A stretch of DNA of 64,000 nt from Nymphaea colorata. Taxonomy: Eukaryota > Streptophyta > Magnoliopsida > Nymphaeales > Nymphaeaceae. The stretch is taken from positions 15,131,354 through 15,195,353 of the forward strand of contig NC_045142.1 of NCBI RefSeq assembly GCF_008831285.2, in the 5' to 3' direction. Made by a program: the position numbers and the translations under genes. Positions 46,780-57,814 of this stretch are shown here, one piece after another (position 1 is the first letter of the stretch; every line of letters begins with the position of its first letter). Below the pieces are notes generated by a model. That model had not been told where the DNA came from and made no database searches. It worked only from the letters and a program-made list of their open reading frames with translations.

Positions 46780-48046
46780 TATTAGCTTTCTCCAGAACTA
46801 TTCAGCAGGAAGTAGGAGAGAAGGAGGGAGTTCAGCCGACAATCACGTCCCAATAGTGATTATAGGGGCACGATGTTTTATTAAATATTAGGGCTCGACC
46901 CTGATTACAAGGCACCTTCATACTTATTGGATATTAACTATAGTAAAGAAATAAGCTGACACACAAATAAACAAATATAAACAGACTGGAATTTAATCCA
47001 GATCCAACAAGTGTAAAAAAATACCTGCCGATTCTTAACATGCCCCTCAAGTTGTACATGATTTTGTCTCATAGAGAGCTTTCTTTCAAGAATCAAAATC
47101 CATTCTTGAGCAAGAGACTTGAGAATATAAAATGGAAGCAAAATATGAGATAAAGGGTGCCTGCATGAAAGAAAGTAAGTGATGCCTGCATGTGATAGAT
47201 ATCTCAGTCAGTTCATGCAAAACGGAATGTTACCCTTTTATGTCTTTTTTGTTTCTCCTTTTTTCCTTTTTGCTTCTTTTTTTCTTTTGATCTTTTACGG
47301 ATATATGCACAGGGCTGTAGACAGTGATTCTGTTTTAATAATTAAGATGCAAGCTGAATATCTTCGAGTCCAAGACAGTTGAAAATTAGGGCAAAAGTGA
47401 TGTGCTCTACTAAACACATAGACAGAATGCAAAACAGCGGGCATGTCAAAGGAAAGGACGAAACTAAATAATATCGGATACTAGATGTGGAAAAAAAATC
47501 GACTGAAGAGGTAGATCAATCTGATAATCTGGATGCTAAAGAGGGTTTATTTCAGATGACCAAAAGGAAACCAAATATCAGGACTTGAGAAAGCAGAGTA
47601 TAGATCGCAGCAGAAAGAAAGAATGACATGATGAAGAACTCTGTGAAGAAGAAAAACAGAAAATAGCGGGAGCAGCAGAAATTTAGGTTTAGAGATCAGA
47701 TTCAGATGAAGAAAGAGAATCTAGAGAGACTCACCTTTTGGAAATCCCAAAGTCCAAGGATTGCTCTGATACCATATTAGATTTTTCCAGAACTGTTTAG
47801 CAGGAAGTCGGACAGAAGAAGGAGGGAGTTCAGCCAACAATTGCATGTCCCAATAGTGAGGATGGTGGCAGGATCTTTTATTAAATATAGGGCTTTGCCC
47901 TGATTACAAAGATAACCTCATACTTATTGGGTATTAACCATAGTAAATAAAACATGTACAAACTGGCACAAATGTAAACAGATAGAAACAAAATGGTTCT
48001 GAATCCAGGTCTAAAAAGTGTACAAAATATCTTCCTACTCCTAACA
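46780..48046 (-). mobile_element. Small non-autonomous LTR retrotransposon (1.27 kb)
   Basis: Two LTRs, 46780-47040 (261 bp) and 47775-48046 (272 bp), share AGAACT.TT.AGCAGGAAGT, GGAGGGAGTTCAGCC, TCCCAATAGTGA and CATACTTATTGG.TATTAAC blocks. In minus orientation they start TGTTAGGAG/TGTTAAGAA and end CTAATA. The PBS (minus-strand TGGTATCAGAGC at 47763-47774) directly follows the 5' LTR, and a polypurine stretch ACTTGAGGGGCA precedes the 3' LTR at 47041-47052. The 734-bp interior has no gag, PR, IN or RT motif, so it needs enzymes in trans. It is somewhat longer than typical TRIMs, and a deletion derivative is the alternative. No target duplication was seen. Confidence 0.82.
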
Positions 48047-49392
48047 AGAAAGCCAAATGAATTTACTGGGTTGAAGAAAATGTGGATATCGTAAAACCAT
48101 CTTAACTGCATTATTTGGCTTCTTTATCAAGTATTTGGGAGTCATACTGATGTGAATATTAGGTTGAGAATTTGGGATAGTATAAGGTGGAAAAAGCTGC
48201 TAATAGAAGCAGAAGCAGCAGGCTTTACTACTGCCACCTCTTGCAAAAGACTCGCTACCTGGTCTACCTCTCTTTTATGTCCATGCTACCTTTAGTTTTC
48301 ATTGTCCCTTTTCCTTTTGCCTTAGAAGTACTCACTTTTGATCTTATTAGAATCAATAGGTTCAAAATGGGATGTCTAAATTTTTTTCATCATCTTAAAC
48401 TTTCAGGCTCATTCTGTCCAATTTTTCATCATCCATCTTCATCTAATTGGCGACCTTATAGCTTTACTGCCTCTTGCTAGAAGAAAGAATTCAAAGAGAA
48501 GATCAGTTGAACACCTTTTCCCCCACTGGGTGATAAAAAATTCAAAGGAGGTCATGAAGAAACATCCGAGCTTCTGCAATTTCAGCCTCCCAAGCATGAT
48601 TTTGTTGATCTAGAATCATCAGTGTCTTTGGTGCAGGAGCTAGGGTTCAAATACAACAACTTTGATGTCAGTTTGGATGACCTGATCTTGTCTCGATGTT
48701 GATCTGGAACTGTTGGACAAAAATTTTCTTTGTCATAGCTGAATTCTGGTGATTCCAAACATTCAAACTCTAGTCCTGTAGTTTCAGGTGCAGGCCTGTG
48801 CAATAGATTGCAATCAGATGTTGCTGTGGTGGAGTATCATCCTTGGGCTTGGGATTTTTGGTTCTCAAGTCGGAGAAGGCATCATCCTTGGTGAAATCAT
48901 CTTTTTTAGCAGAATTATCTCATGATGAAGGCGGTTTAAGCAACAATTGACTCTGCAGGGTCTAAGGAAACAATTTGCATTGCCTATTCATATTTGCCTC
49001 ATTCTCCACCACCTTGAAAATAGTTTCCCATGTCCATGGACATAATTGGTTTCCGTGACCAAAACATTATGTTGCCTCTATCTAAGCATCCACTATCGTC
49101 AATCAAATAGTCCTTTAGGCTTATGTCATATTGAAGAAGTTTAGCACATAAATCTTTGAGGGTGCATTTGATATCTATGGATTTAAGATCTGAGGGTTGG
49201 ATTTGCCAATAAATGCACAATTTTTATCAAACATCATATATTGAAACCACAGTTTTGAAATCCTCAAAAGAGGTGAAATCCATGGTTTTGAGATTGGGTT
49301 GGTTGGGGGTGGGGAGGAGGTTTCAATCTCTCGTGTGGATCTGTGATCGGTGTAGGAAGCAACTGCGGCTTGTCGGAGTGGCTCCTCCCATG

Positions 49393-49397
<5 letters not shown>
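48047..49397. other. Intronic, no gene recognised
   Basis: A plus-strand frame near 48548-48687 reads as a coding-like peptide (ETSELLQFQPPKHDFVDLES..) before stops, but I recognise no family. The remainder is ordinary intron sequence. Confidence 0.25.
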
Positions 49398-50123
<726 letters not shown>

Positions 50124-50389
50124 CCCTACCTCCGATGGCAAATCTCAGAAATTGGCCAGCGAGTCTCCAATGGTCGGATAGGAGAGAGGGAGGGAGAGAG
50201 AGAAATCCATCAATGAAGTTCCAGGCTTTTCCAAAAGCTCATCAAACACCTTTATTTTTAAATGGTCTGATTTAAAAACTTCCGGATCTAAGATCCAAGG
50301 ATATGAAATCGGCCCCATATCTAAGATCTGAGGCCATCAAAAACGCAACCTAAAGGTAGGCAATATTGGCAGAAAAAATAAATATTGAG

Positions 50390-50705
50390 GGCGTGATACT
50401 CTTGTCCTAGTCCAACAATAGCTTGTCAAACCTATATTGCACCGAGAGATGATTCAACCAAGCTAAAGCCTTTGTTTGTCTTCGACATTGTAAGATGGGT
50501 TGTGGTGCTTTTGCATGGAAGCACTTAATGCTATAACTATAAAAAAAACTGATACCTTATACCGGTCATCGAGGACCTATTAGATGAATTATAGGAGTGC
50601 TGGTGTTCTCCAAGTTGGATTTAAGGACAGGCTGTCATCAAATCAGGATAGGTTTGGAGGATATTCATAAGACAACATTCCAACTCTTTCTTAATTCATC
50701 AAAAT
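50390..50705 (+). pseudogene. Ty3/gypsy reverse-transcriptase scrap
   Basis: The translation shows ALNAITIKN-like and IPVIEDLLDEL blocks at about 50515-50590, interrupted by stops, then VFSKLDLRTGCHQIRIGLEDIHKTTFQ at 50600-50690. This is the classic Ty3/gypsy RT palm start (FSKLDLRSGYHQIR). Flanking pol sequence is gone. It is an inactive fragment in the TGD4 intron. Confidence 0.8.
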
Positions 50706-50922
50706 TTACCTTCTTTAAGTATAGAATAAAAATTTTTACCTTGCAATTTATGATAAGAGGGCATTTTATACCCTCGGCCTACAGAAGTGATGACATCCCC
50801 CATAGCCTGAAAATGGAAAAAGTTGGCTGGAGGTAATGCATGCATCACAAAACCATCTCTCTACTACATTGTTTGCCTGCTTGATAATGTCTTTTTGAAG
50901 TTATTGCTGTATGAATCTCACA

Positions 50923-51092
50923 CTAAACACTTGGAGCAGTACAAGTAGGGAAAAAACTCTTGATCGAGTCGGACCCACCACTTGACCTCCCACCAGATAC
51001 TCTACTACCAAGTCCACCACTATGGCCAGGGGGCCTGGCGTGACCACGTCCTCCTGCAGCTGCACCTCTTCTCTTTATGCTTGAAGAGCTGC
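50923..51092 (-). pseudogene. Gly/Arg/Ser-rich terminal-exon-like fragment
   Basis: On the minus strand, after a pyrimidine/AT tract and an acceptor-like ATGAAG|GCAGCTC, an open frame of about 55 codons begins GSSSSIKRRGAAAGGRGHARPPG. It contains a second GGLGSRVSGGRSSGG block and ends IKSFFPTCTAPSV before a stop at 50923-50925. The composition resembles an RGG-type C-terminal tail of a nuclear or RNA-binding protein. I cannot name the parent. It lies antisense in the TGD4 intron with no other exons seen, so a captured or duplicated gene fragment is likely. Confidence 0.35.
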
Positions 51093-51512
51093 CTTCATGC
51101 ATTAAAACAATTAAAAACGGATGTATTGTACGATGCAGATGCACATATGTATTGCAGGATATAGATAACACTGCTAGAGAGATCTTGATTCCTTATAAAA
51201 GGAATAATTTGTTGTTTCAAAGTTAAAAAAAAAAAATGAGTGATTAAGTTTTTTGGTGACCTTAATATTGGAGGAAAGACCATTATGAGAAGTAGAACAA
51301 TGTATTGTGAGAAAAGAAGCATCACATAGTGCAAGGTTGCCAAATCAAGGCATAGAGAGAATTGGTTTATGAGAAATCTGGTTTCTGTTGCCCTGAAAAT
51401 TCATGAACCTGATTTTAAGTGCTCATAAGATATAGAACTTCACATAAAAGGCAATCAACCTTCCTTTCCTCCCTTTTCTTTGTTTTGTCTTGTCTTTTCC
51501 TTCTTTAATTTC

Positions 51513-51797
51513 TGTTAGAATATGTTGTTGTGGGAACCGGGTCCATATCTGGACCCGGTTCTATGGGGCGTGGGTACCGAGGCGAGCTCGGTACCCTAGG
51601 CGGCTTCTCCTCTCTCCCTCTATATATTGTCCTTATGTGTAAGTGTTGAATTAAGTGGAATAACATTTTCTCTCTCCTAGGGTTGCGGTTGTGCACCTAG
51701 GTTAGAGCTTCTCCGTGGTTTTTCACCTCTCTTTGAGGTTTTCCACGTATATTGTGTGTTCCTTCTCTTTCTCTCCATCTTGGTGTGTGTTTCTACA
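51513..51797 (+). repeat. 5' LTR of element F
   Basis: Begins TGTTAGAATATG and ends GTGTGTTTCTACA. It has two adjacent inverted repeats: GAACCGGGTCC/GGACCCGGTTC at 51534-51544/51551-51561, and GGGTACCGAG/CTCGGTACCC at 51572-51581/51587-51596. A TATA-like CTATATATTG lies near 51620. Confidence 0.96.
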
Positions 51798-51810
51798 TGG
51801 TATCAGAGCC
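51798..51810 (+). other. Primer-binding site of element F
   Basis: TGGTATCAGAGCC immediately follows the LTR end and is the standard complement of the 3' end of initiator tRNA-Met. Confidence 0.95.
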
Positions 51811-51915
51811 AACGCGTGAGAGATCGTTGGTGTGATCGTCGTGTTTCCGCCGGTTTTTTGCCGCTGCTGTTTTCTCCGTTTTTTCTCTGCCGCTGCTGCG
51901 CCGTCGCTCACTGCT

Positions 51916-51995
51916 GCGCCGCCGCCGTCCAGCGCTGCCAGCTGCGCCGCCACCGTCCAGCGCTGCCAGCGGCGCCGCCATCGTCCGGCGCGGTT
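51916..51995 (+). repeat. 28-bp GC-rich tandem repeat in element F leader
   Basis: Units beginning GCGCCGCC(G/A)CCGTCCAGCG start at 51916, 51944 and 51972 (the last one partial and diverged). The leader from 51811 to 52207 is strongly GC-rich, with many GCCGCC words. Confidence 0.85.
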
Positions 51996-52207
51996 GTTCT
52001 CTGCTGCGTTGCCGTTGTCCATCACTGCCGTTGCCCACTTCAGCGCCGCCGTCGTCCCGCGCCACCGCTGCCCATCACCGTCGCCGTCCATCGTTCCCAG
52101 CGTCGCCCAGGAACGTCGCCGCCTGCCTTTCGTAGCCGCTGCCTCATTCCCGTCGCCTCTGCCTAGTTCTCGCCGCTGTGCCTCTTGTTGCTGTGTGCGT
52201 GTTTGTG

Positions 52208-55200
52208 ATGGCAGACGCGATGGGGACTCAAAAAGATGCTGTTCTTGACGCGGGCAGCGCTTCCAAGACTGAGAACGTGCCGATCCAGGTCACCTCCATC
52301 CGTCTGACCAAGGACAATTACCTATCTTGGTCTGCCGCTCTCAAGATTGGGATTACTAGCCGTGGGCGTCTCTCTTACATCACTGGCGACAAACCTGCGC
52401 CCATCAAATCTGATCCTCATTGGGCAACGTGGGCGTTGGAGGACAGCCAAGTGAAGGTCTGGATTATCAGCTCCGTGTCCTCCGATATCCAGCCCCTCAT
52501 TCTGCGGAAGCCGACCTCTTTTGATATGTGGACTGTGCTTGCGAAGATGTATGGTCGCAAGAAGAGACATCTGCGTACCTATCAGATTAAACGCAGTATT
52601 TACTCCCTGACACAGGGTGATTTGTCTGTTGCTGCCTTCTATGCTGCCCTGAAGACCAAATGGGAGGAGCTAGATTATCATGTGACTGATGAGTGGAAGT
52701 GCGGTTCAGATCATTCCCTCTACTGGGAAAAGGAATGGATGGACCGTACGTTTTTGTTTCTGGGAGGCCTGCGGGATGAATTTGAGTCTATTCGTAGCCA
52801 AATTCTTAATGGTGATGAAATTCCGGGGATAGAGGAAGTATATGCCCGAGTTGAGTCTGAAGAACAACGTCGCCAGGTGATGCATCTTGACACCGGTCAT
52901 GGCCCTTCTGCCTTTGTCAGCCGTGCCTCTGGGACTGGGCAGCGTCCTGCCCGGCATTGCACTCATTGCACTCATTGCAACAAGTTGGGGCATTCGGTGG
53001 ATTTCTGTTGGGATCTTCATCCCGAGAAGAGACTGGTCAGAGGTCGTCCTCCCTCTGGCAAGCGTAGCCCTTCTGTGTCTGATTCCAGTCAGAGCAATTC
53101 TTCTAGTGGTGCAAAGTCCAAGCTGTCCTCTGCTCAACTCAAGGAGCTACAGGCGTACATCAGCCGCCTATCTACTACCCCTGAGGAGTCCTCCACGTCT
53201 GAAGGGGCTCAGCTAGCCCAAGCCCTCGTTGCCTCGACTGATCAAGGTAACCCTTCTCTTGGTGATTGGATTGTTGATAGTGGAGCCACTCACCACATGA
53301 CAGGGGACTCTAAACTCTTTCAAGAATATCAACTTTCCTCTGGCAAGCAACGCGTGTCTATGGCAGATGGGTCTTCTATCTCTGTGGCTGGGAAAGGGAG
53401 CTTGTCCCTGTTGAACAAATACCGTCTCCACAATGCCTTGCATGTTCCAAATATTCCTGTGAACCTTCTCTCTGTCAGCAGTATTACTAAAGAATTAAAC
53501 TGTAATCTAATTTTCTCTGCTGATCATTGTTCCCTGCAGGACTTGGTGACGGGGAAGAAGATTGGGATTGGTTCGGTTACTGACGGGCTCTACAGATTGC
53601 CGGTACAAGTTGCTTCAGCATTGATTTCTGCCACGAGTGGTCACTTGTCTGGTGTGAATGATAGATCTACTGTTCTGCGATGGCACGAGCGTCTTGGACA
53701 TCTCCCATTTCAGTTAATAAAGAAGTTGTTTCCTCATTTGTTTGCTTCTGTTTCCATTGACTCCTTCGCTTGTGAAGTGTGTCAATTGGCTAAACATGTC
53801 AGGGCTTCGTACCCTATCTCATTGAATAAAACCACTCATCCGTTTGCCTTAGTTCATTCCGATGTTTGGGGTCCTTCTGGAGTACCCACGTGTGGTGGTT
53901 GTCACTATTTTTTGACGCTTATTGATGATTACTCTAGATGTACGTTCGTGTACTTATTGCGAGACCGTAGTCAGGTTCCAGCAGTTGTGAAAAACTTTGT
54001 TGCCTTTGTTGAGACTCAATTCCATACGACTGTTCAAGCTTTCCGTACGGATAATGCTAGGGAATATGTCTCTCAATCCCTTGATGATTTTTTGAAAGGC
54101 AAGGGTATTGTTCATGAAACCTCTTGTAGTTATACCCCTCCTCAAATTGGTATAGCTGAACGTAAAAATCGTCACCTTTTGAATGTTACCCGGGCCATTA
54201 TGTTCCAACGCCATGTTCCGAAGCGGTATTGGGGTGATGCACTTCTCACTAGTGCACACCTCATTAACCGTATGCCTACTAGGGTGTTGGATGGTCAGTC
54301 TCCTTATTCTACCCTGTGGCCCACTCAGAATCCGTGGCCTCTTACTCCTCGTGTCTTTGGGTGCAGTTGTTTTGTGCATAATCATAGCCCTACTCTCAAA
54401 AAGCTTGATCCCCGGTCTATTAAAGAAGTGTTCTTGGGGTACTCTTCCACTCAGAAGGGGTACAAATGTGTGGATCCCACTACTTCCAAAGTGTATGTTT
54501 CGAGGGATGTCACATTTCATGAACATGAGTCGTATTTTCCGGTGAATCCTCTTCAGGGGGAGTGTATTGGGCACAAAGGGGAAGAGTATTCCTCTAATCA
54601 GCTGATTCAGTTTATGGAGTTTTTGGACTACAAGGTTAGTCCTAGTGTGATTGACACGGTCACGGTCAGTAATGAGAAGGGCAGTTATATGGAAGGGGTC
54701 ACGGTGGATGCTCAGCCCATTGTTGCCAGGGATCACTTGTTTGGCCAGGTTTATGTCAGAAAGGAGAAAGCTACAGTGGAAGATGTTGGTGATGAGGATA
54801 GAACCAATCCCAATCCCGTGATCTCCCTGGATGACCCAAGTCCATCGAATGGAGAGCTCCCCATTGCTTTGCGCAAAGGCACCAGGTCATGTACTTCTCA
54901 CCCTATTCAGAGATTTGTTTCTTATGCTAAGCTCAGTACAAATTACAAATGTTTTATCACAACCTTATCCAAAGTTGTTATTCCCAGGTCGGTGGATGAT
55001 GCTAAGGATGATCCCAAGTGGTTACATGCTATGACGGAGGAGATGGGTGCGTTAGCCAAGAACAAAACATGGGAAGTGGTTGATATCCCTAAAGGGACAC
55101 ACTTAGTTGGCTCTAAGTGGGTGTACAACGTGAAGTATAAACCTGATGGCACTGTAGATCGATATAAAGCTCGTCTGGTTGCAAAGGGGTTCAGCCAGAA

Positions 55201-56527
55201 GTATGGGATTGACTATCTTGAGACCTTTGCCCCTGTTGCAAAGTTGAAGACCGTGAGGGTTATTCTTGCTCTTGCTGTGCACAGGAAGTGGCGCATGGAC
55301 CAGCTTGATGTTAAAAATGCATTCTTGAACGGCCATCTGGAGGAAGAAGTCTATATGAGCATGCCTCTCGGGTATGTTCAAGAGGGAAAATGTTGTCACC
55401 TCAAGAAAGCTTTGTATGGCTTGAAGCAGTCGCCGAGAGCTTGGTTTGAGAGACTAAGGATCGTTATGAAGTCTACTGGGTACAAGCAAGGAAATGGAGA
55501 TCATACCCTATTCATAAAGCAGAGAGATGGTCTGGTGAGTCTTCTCCTTGTCTACGTTGATGATATGATTGTCACTGGCAGTGATGAGGAAGAAAACAGG
55601 AAGATGAAGGAGAGATTAGCTAAAGAATTCGACGTCAAGGATCTGGGTAAACTGAGATACTTTCTGGGGATAGAGATTGCTCGATCAGAGACAGGGCTGG
55701 TTATGAATCAAAGGAAGTACACTCTTGACTTACTAAAGGAGACAGGTAAACTTGGTTGTCGGCCCTATCTTACTCCTATGGAATCGGGGACTAAGATAAG
55801 TATCAAGACAGGCACTATTCTGGATGAGGAAGGAAAAGGGCGATATCAGAGGCTAGTAGGTAAGCTTATCTATCTTACTCTTACTCGCCCTGATATCACG
55901 TATGCGGTAAATGTGCTAAGTCAATTTATGCATGCTCCCACGGATTGTCACTGGAAGAGTGCAGAAAGAGTGTTGGGATATCTAAAGAATGACCTAGGAA
56001 AAGGACTGCTGTATACTCGACAAGACAAACTTACTATTGAGGGCTACTCAGATGCAGATTGGGCAGGTTGCACTGACACAAGGAGGTCCACTACAGGGTA
56101 TTGTATCTTTCTTGGAGGTAACCTAGTTGTTTGGAGAAGCAAGAGGCAAGAAGTGTGTTCGAGGTCTAGTGCTGAGGCTGAGTACAGGGCTGTTGCAATG
56201 GGAGTTACAGAGATGCTGTGGCTGAAGATCCTTTTGACTGATATTGGTGTGGAACTGGAAGATAAAATGAAGATGTACTGTGACAACAAGTCTGCGATTA
56301 ATCTTGCCAATAATCCAGTTCTACATGACAGGACCAAACATGTGGAGATTGACCGTCACTTTATCCGGGAACGCATTGACTCAAAGGAGCTGATTCTGCC
56401 ATATATGAAGTCTGAAGATCAAGTTGCAGACGTCCTAACTAAAGGGCTTTGTACTTCTTCATTCGAAAAAAATGTTAGCAAGCTCGGCATGTTTGACATG
56501 TATGCCAAGCTTGAGGGGGAGTGTTAG
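52208..56527 (+). CDS. Element F gag-pol polyprotein, intact (1439 aa)
   Basis: ATG at 52208 (MADAMGTQKDAV) is the first in-frame Met; the frame is open further upstream, but without ATG. Domains: gag about 20-250; zinc knuckle CTHCNKLGHSVDFC at 254-267; aspartic protease DSGA at 357-360; integrase zinc site H493, H498, C522, C525; integrase catalytic D552, D615 and E651 (D-x35-E); RT with LDVKNAFL (D1034) and YVDD at 1116-1119; RNase H with SDADW (D1282), SSAEAEY (E1325) and YCDNKSA (D1359); end ADVLTKGL then GMFDMYAKLEGEC. All expected catalytic residues are present and the length is normal for a plant copia polyprotein. The domain order protease-integrase-RT-RNase H defines Ty1/copia. It makes capsid, processing, insertion and reverse-transcription functions from one frame. 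Confidence 0.97.
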   Translation: MADAMGTQKDAVLDAGSASKTENVPIQVTSIRLTKDNYLSWSAALKIGITSRGRLSYITGDKPAPIKSDPHWATWALEDSQVKVWIISSVSSDIQPLILRKPTSFDMWTVLAKMYGRKKRHLRTYQIKRSIYSLTQGDLSVAAFYAALKTKWEELDYHVTDEWKCGSDHSLYWEKEWMDRTFLFLGGLRDEFESIRSQILNGDEIPGIEEVYARVESEEQRRQVMHLDTGHGPSAFVSRASGTGQRPARHCTHCTHCNKLGHSVDFCWDLHPEKRLVRGRPPSGKRSPSVSDSSQSNSSSGAKSKLSSAQLKELQAYISRLSTTPEESSTSEGAQLAQALVASTDQGNPSLGDWIVDSGATHHMTGDSKLFQEYQLSSGKQRVSMADGSSISVAGKGSLSLLNKYRLHNALHVPNIPVNLLSVSSITKELNCNLIFSADHCSLQDLVTGKKIGIGSVTDGLYRLPVQVASALISATSGHLSGVNDRSTVLRWHERLGHLPFQLIKKLFPHLFASVSIDSFACEVCQLAKHVRASYPISLNKTTHPFALVHSDVWGPSGVPTCGGCHYFLTLIDDYSRCTFVYLLRDRSQVPAVVKNFVAFVETQFHTTVQAFRTDNAREYVSQSLDDFLKGKGIVHETSCSYTPPQIGIAERKNRHLLNVTRAIMFQRHVPKRYWGDALLTSAHLINRMPTRVLDGQSPYSTLWPTQNPWPLTPRVFGCSCFVHNHSPTLKKLDPRSIKEVFLGYSSTQKGYKCVDPTTSKVYVSRDVTFHEHESYFPVNPLQGECIGHKGEEYSSNQLIQFMEFLDYKVSPSVIDTVTVSNEKGSYMEGVTVDAQPIVARDHLFGQVYVRKEKATVEDVGDEDRTNPNPVISLDDPSPSNGELPIALRKGTRSCTSHPIQRFVSYAKLSTNYKCFITTLSKVVIPRSVDDAKDDPKWLHAMTEEMGALAKNKTWEVVDIPKGTHLVGSKWVYNVKYKPDGTVDRYKARLVAKGFSQKYGIDYLETFAPVAKLKTVRVILALAVHRKWRMDQLDVKNAFLNGHLEEEVYMSMPLGYVQEGKCCHLKKALYGLKQSPRAWFERLRIVMKSTGYKQGNGDHTLFIKQRDGLVSLLLVYVDDMIVTGSDEEENRKMKERLAKEFDVKDLGKLRYFLGIEIARSETGLVMNQRKYTLDLLKETGKLGCRPYLTPMESGTKISIKTGTILDEEGKGRYQRLVGKLIYLTLTRPDITYAVNVLSQFMHAPTDCHWKSAERVLGYLKNDLGKGLLYTRQDKLTIEGYSDADWAGCTDTRRSTTGYCIFLGGNLVVWRSKRQEVCSRSSAEAEYRAVAMGVTEMLWLKILLTDIGVELEDKMKMYCDNKSAINLANNPVLHDRTKHVEIDRHFIRERIDSKELILPYMKSEDQVADVLTKGLCTSSFEKNVSKLGMFDMYAKLEGEC
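56511..56521 (+). other. Polypurine tract of element F
   Basis: TTGAGGGGGAG directly precedes the 3' LTR. It overlaps the last codons of the polyprotein and would prime plus-strand DNA synthesis. Confidence 0.9.
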
Positions 56528-56806
56528 AATATGTTGTTGTGGGAACCGGGTCCATATCTGGACTCGGTTCTATGGGGCGCGGGTACCGAGGTGAGCTCGG
56601 TACCCTAGGCGGCTTCTCCTCTCTCCCTCTATATATTGTCCTTATGTGTAAGTGTTGAATTAAGTGGAATAACATTTTCTCTCTCCTAGGGTTGCGGTTG
56701 TGCACCTAGGTTAGAGCTTCTCCGTGGTTTTTCACCTCTCTTTGAGGTTTTCCACGTATATTGTGTGTTCCTTCTCTTTCTCTCCATCTTGGTGTGTGTT
56801 TCTACA
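56522..56806 (+). repeat. 3' LTR of element F
   Basis: 285 bp, same ends as the 5' copy. The only differences are C-to-T, T-to-C and C-to-T relative to the 5' LTR, all within about 30 bp of the U3 hairpin region. Confidence 0.96.
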
Positions 56807-56811
56807 ATTTC

Positions 56812-57814
56812 TTTTGAGTGGAACAGTCTGACATATTTATTTATTGTGGCACAGTCAAATTGTGCAAACACAAAAACCAGGTTAAATGAAACAATTCTTT
56901 GTTAATCAACAGATCATGGTTTTGAGCGGCACCAAAGAAAGTCAGAAATCTCAACCCGCTGGACTATTTTGGGCAACAGATCGGATTGGTAGAAGGAATA
57001 CAAAGTAGATCCAACGTAGATAACTCATTCAAGAGGAAACATTCAAATTTCATTAGAGGGTAAAGTGGAAAGAAGCCAGAAGGGAATATGATGAATCATT
57101 AGCACCAGACTGATTTTGAGAAACAGATCAGAGAAAATGGAAAGTTGATGCTAACAGAGGATGTGCAGGACATAAGAAATTTTAAAGGAGGACAGAAGAC
57201 ACCGCTGCATTATGTTTCAGCTATCTGAGAGCAAAGACGTGCAAATTTCAAACTAATGTTGCATAGATATTTGGGAGAAGAGAAGATAATATTCAGAACA
57301 TAAAGGAGAGAAGATTTTCTAGACTTGGCAAAGATCAGTGTTTCTGGGCATACCTTTTGGAAGAGAACACAACTTCATAAACCTGACTCTAGTACTATAT
57401 TAAAAAAGACCCTATGGAGTTTTTTACCACCACAAGGTATTTCATGAAGATGGAGGAAGGACAAGAAAGACCACGAGAACTCACAGCTCCCAATGTGGGG
57501 CACAAAGGTGCAATCTATTGATTTTATATTAGGGTTAAACTACACAGAAGAAACAAGTACAGTAGTACCCTTGGTCTACGACATAGTTTACTCACATATC
57601 AAACATGTGGATCTGTGCAAGGTTTGACCTAAGATCCAAAACTATATACATCATATCTCAACAGTCTTCTATTGTCAACATAGGTCAGCTGCCTTTCAGT
57701 TGTCCATGTGGCATGGATTTATGTTAAACATCCCTGTTTTATTTACCTTCTGCTAGACATGTATTTGCTTTCCATTGCACACTAGACTTACTTAATGCTT
57801 GTCGTCAATTGCAG
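56812..57814. other. Intronic; possible decayed LTR element (57390-57600)
   Basis: Near 57350-57430, CATACCTTTTGGAAGAGAAC..GACTCTAGTACTATATTA lines up with the PBS-LTR junction of the 46780-48046 element (CACCTTTTGGAAATCC..GCTCTGATACCATATTA). The following 200 bp share the GGAAGGACAAGAA..CTCCCAATGTGG..TTTTATATTAGGG layout. It appears to be an old minus-strand relative. The remaining sequence has no gene. Confidence 0.35.

Larger units (their letters stand above)
51513..56806 (+). mobile_element. Full-length, apparently intact Ty1/copia element F
   Basis: 5294 bp with identical-length LTRs (285 bp each), ATTTC target duplications at 51508-51512 and 56807-56811, a canonical PBS, one uninterrupted gag-pol frame and a polypurine tract. 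The LTRs differ at only three positions (51555, 51571 and 51583 against their partners), so insertion was recent on an evolutionary scale. It sits in the same orientation as TGD4, inside intron 1. Everything needed for autonomous transposition appears to be present in sequence; activity is not shown. Confidence 0.96.

Noticed and set aside
46780-48046. Target-site duplication for the small LTR element
   Set aside because: Flanks read ATAAC on the left and AGAAA on the right; they do not match, so none is claimed.
52178-52207. Upstream extension of the element F polyprotein beginning MPLVAV
   Set aside because: The codon at 52178 is GTG, not ATG; the first in-frame ATG is 52208.
51756-52248. 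Overlapping long frames on both strands in the GC-rich leader of element F
   Set aside because: Composition-driven low-complexity frames (Arg/Ser/Ala/Cys-rich) before the polyprotein ATG; nothing family-like.
53954-54736. Long minus-strand frame (260 codons) inside element F
   Set aside because: It lies wholly opposite the intact integrase/RT frame and shows no motif; it is a shadow of a conserved sense frame.
57795-57814. ATG at 57795 as start of a separate gene at 57795-58070
   Set aside because: The first codons lie in intron sequence before a clear splice acceptor; homology to TGD4 begins exactly at the acceptor.
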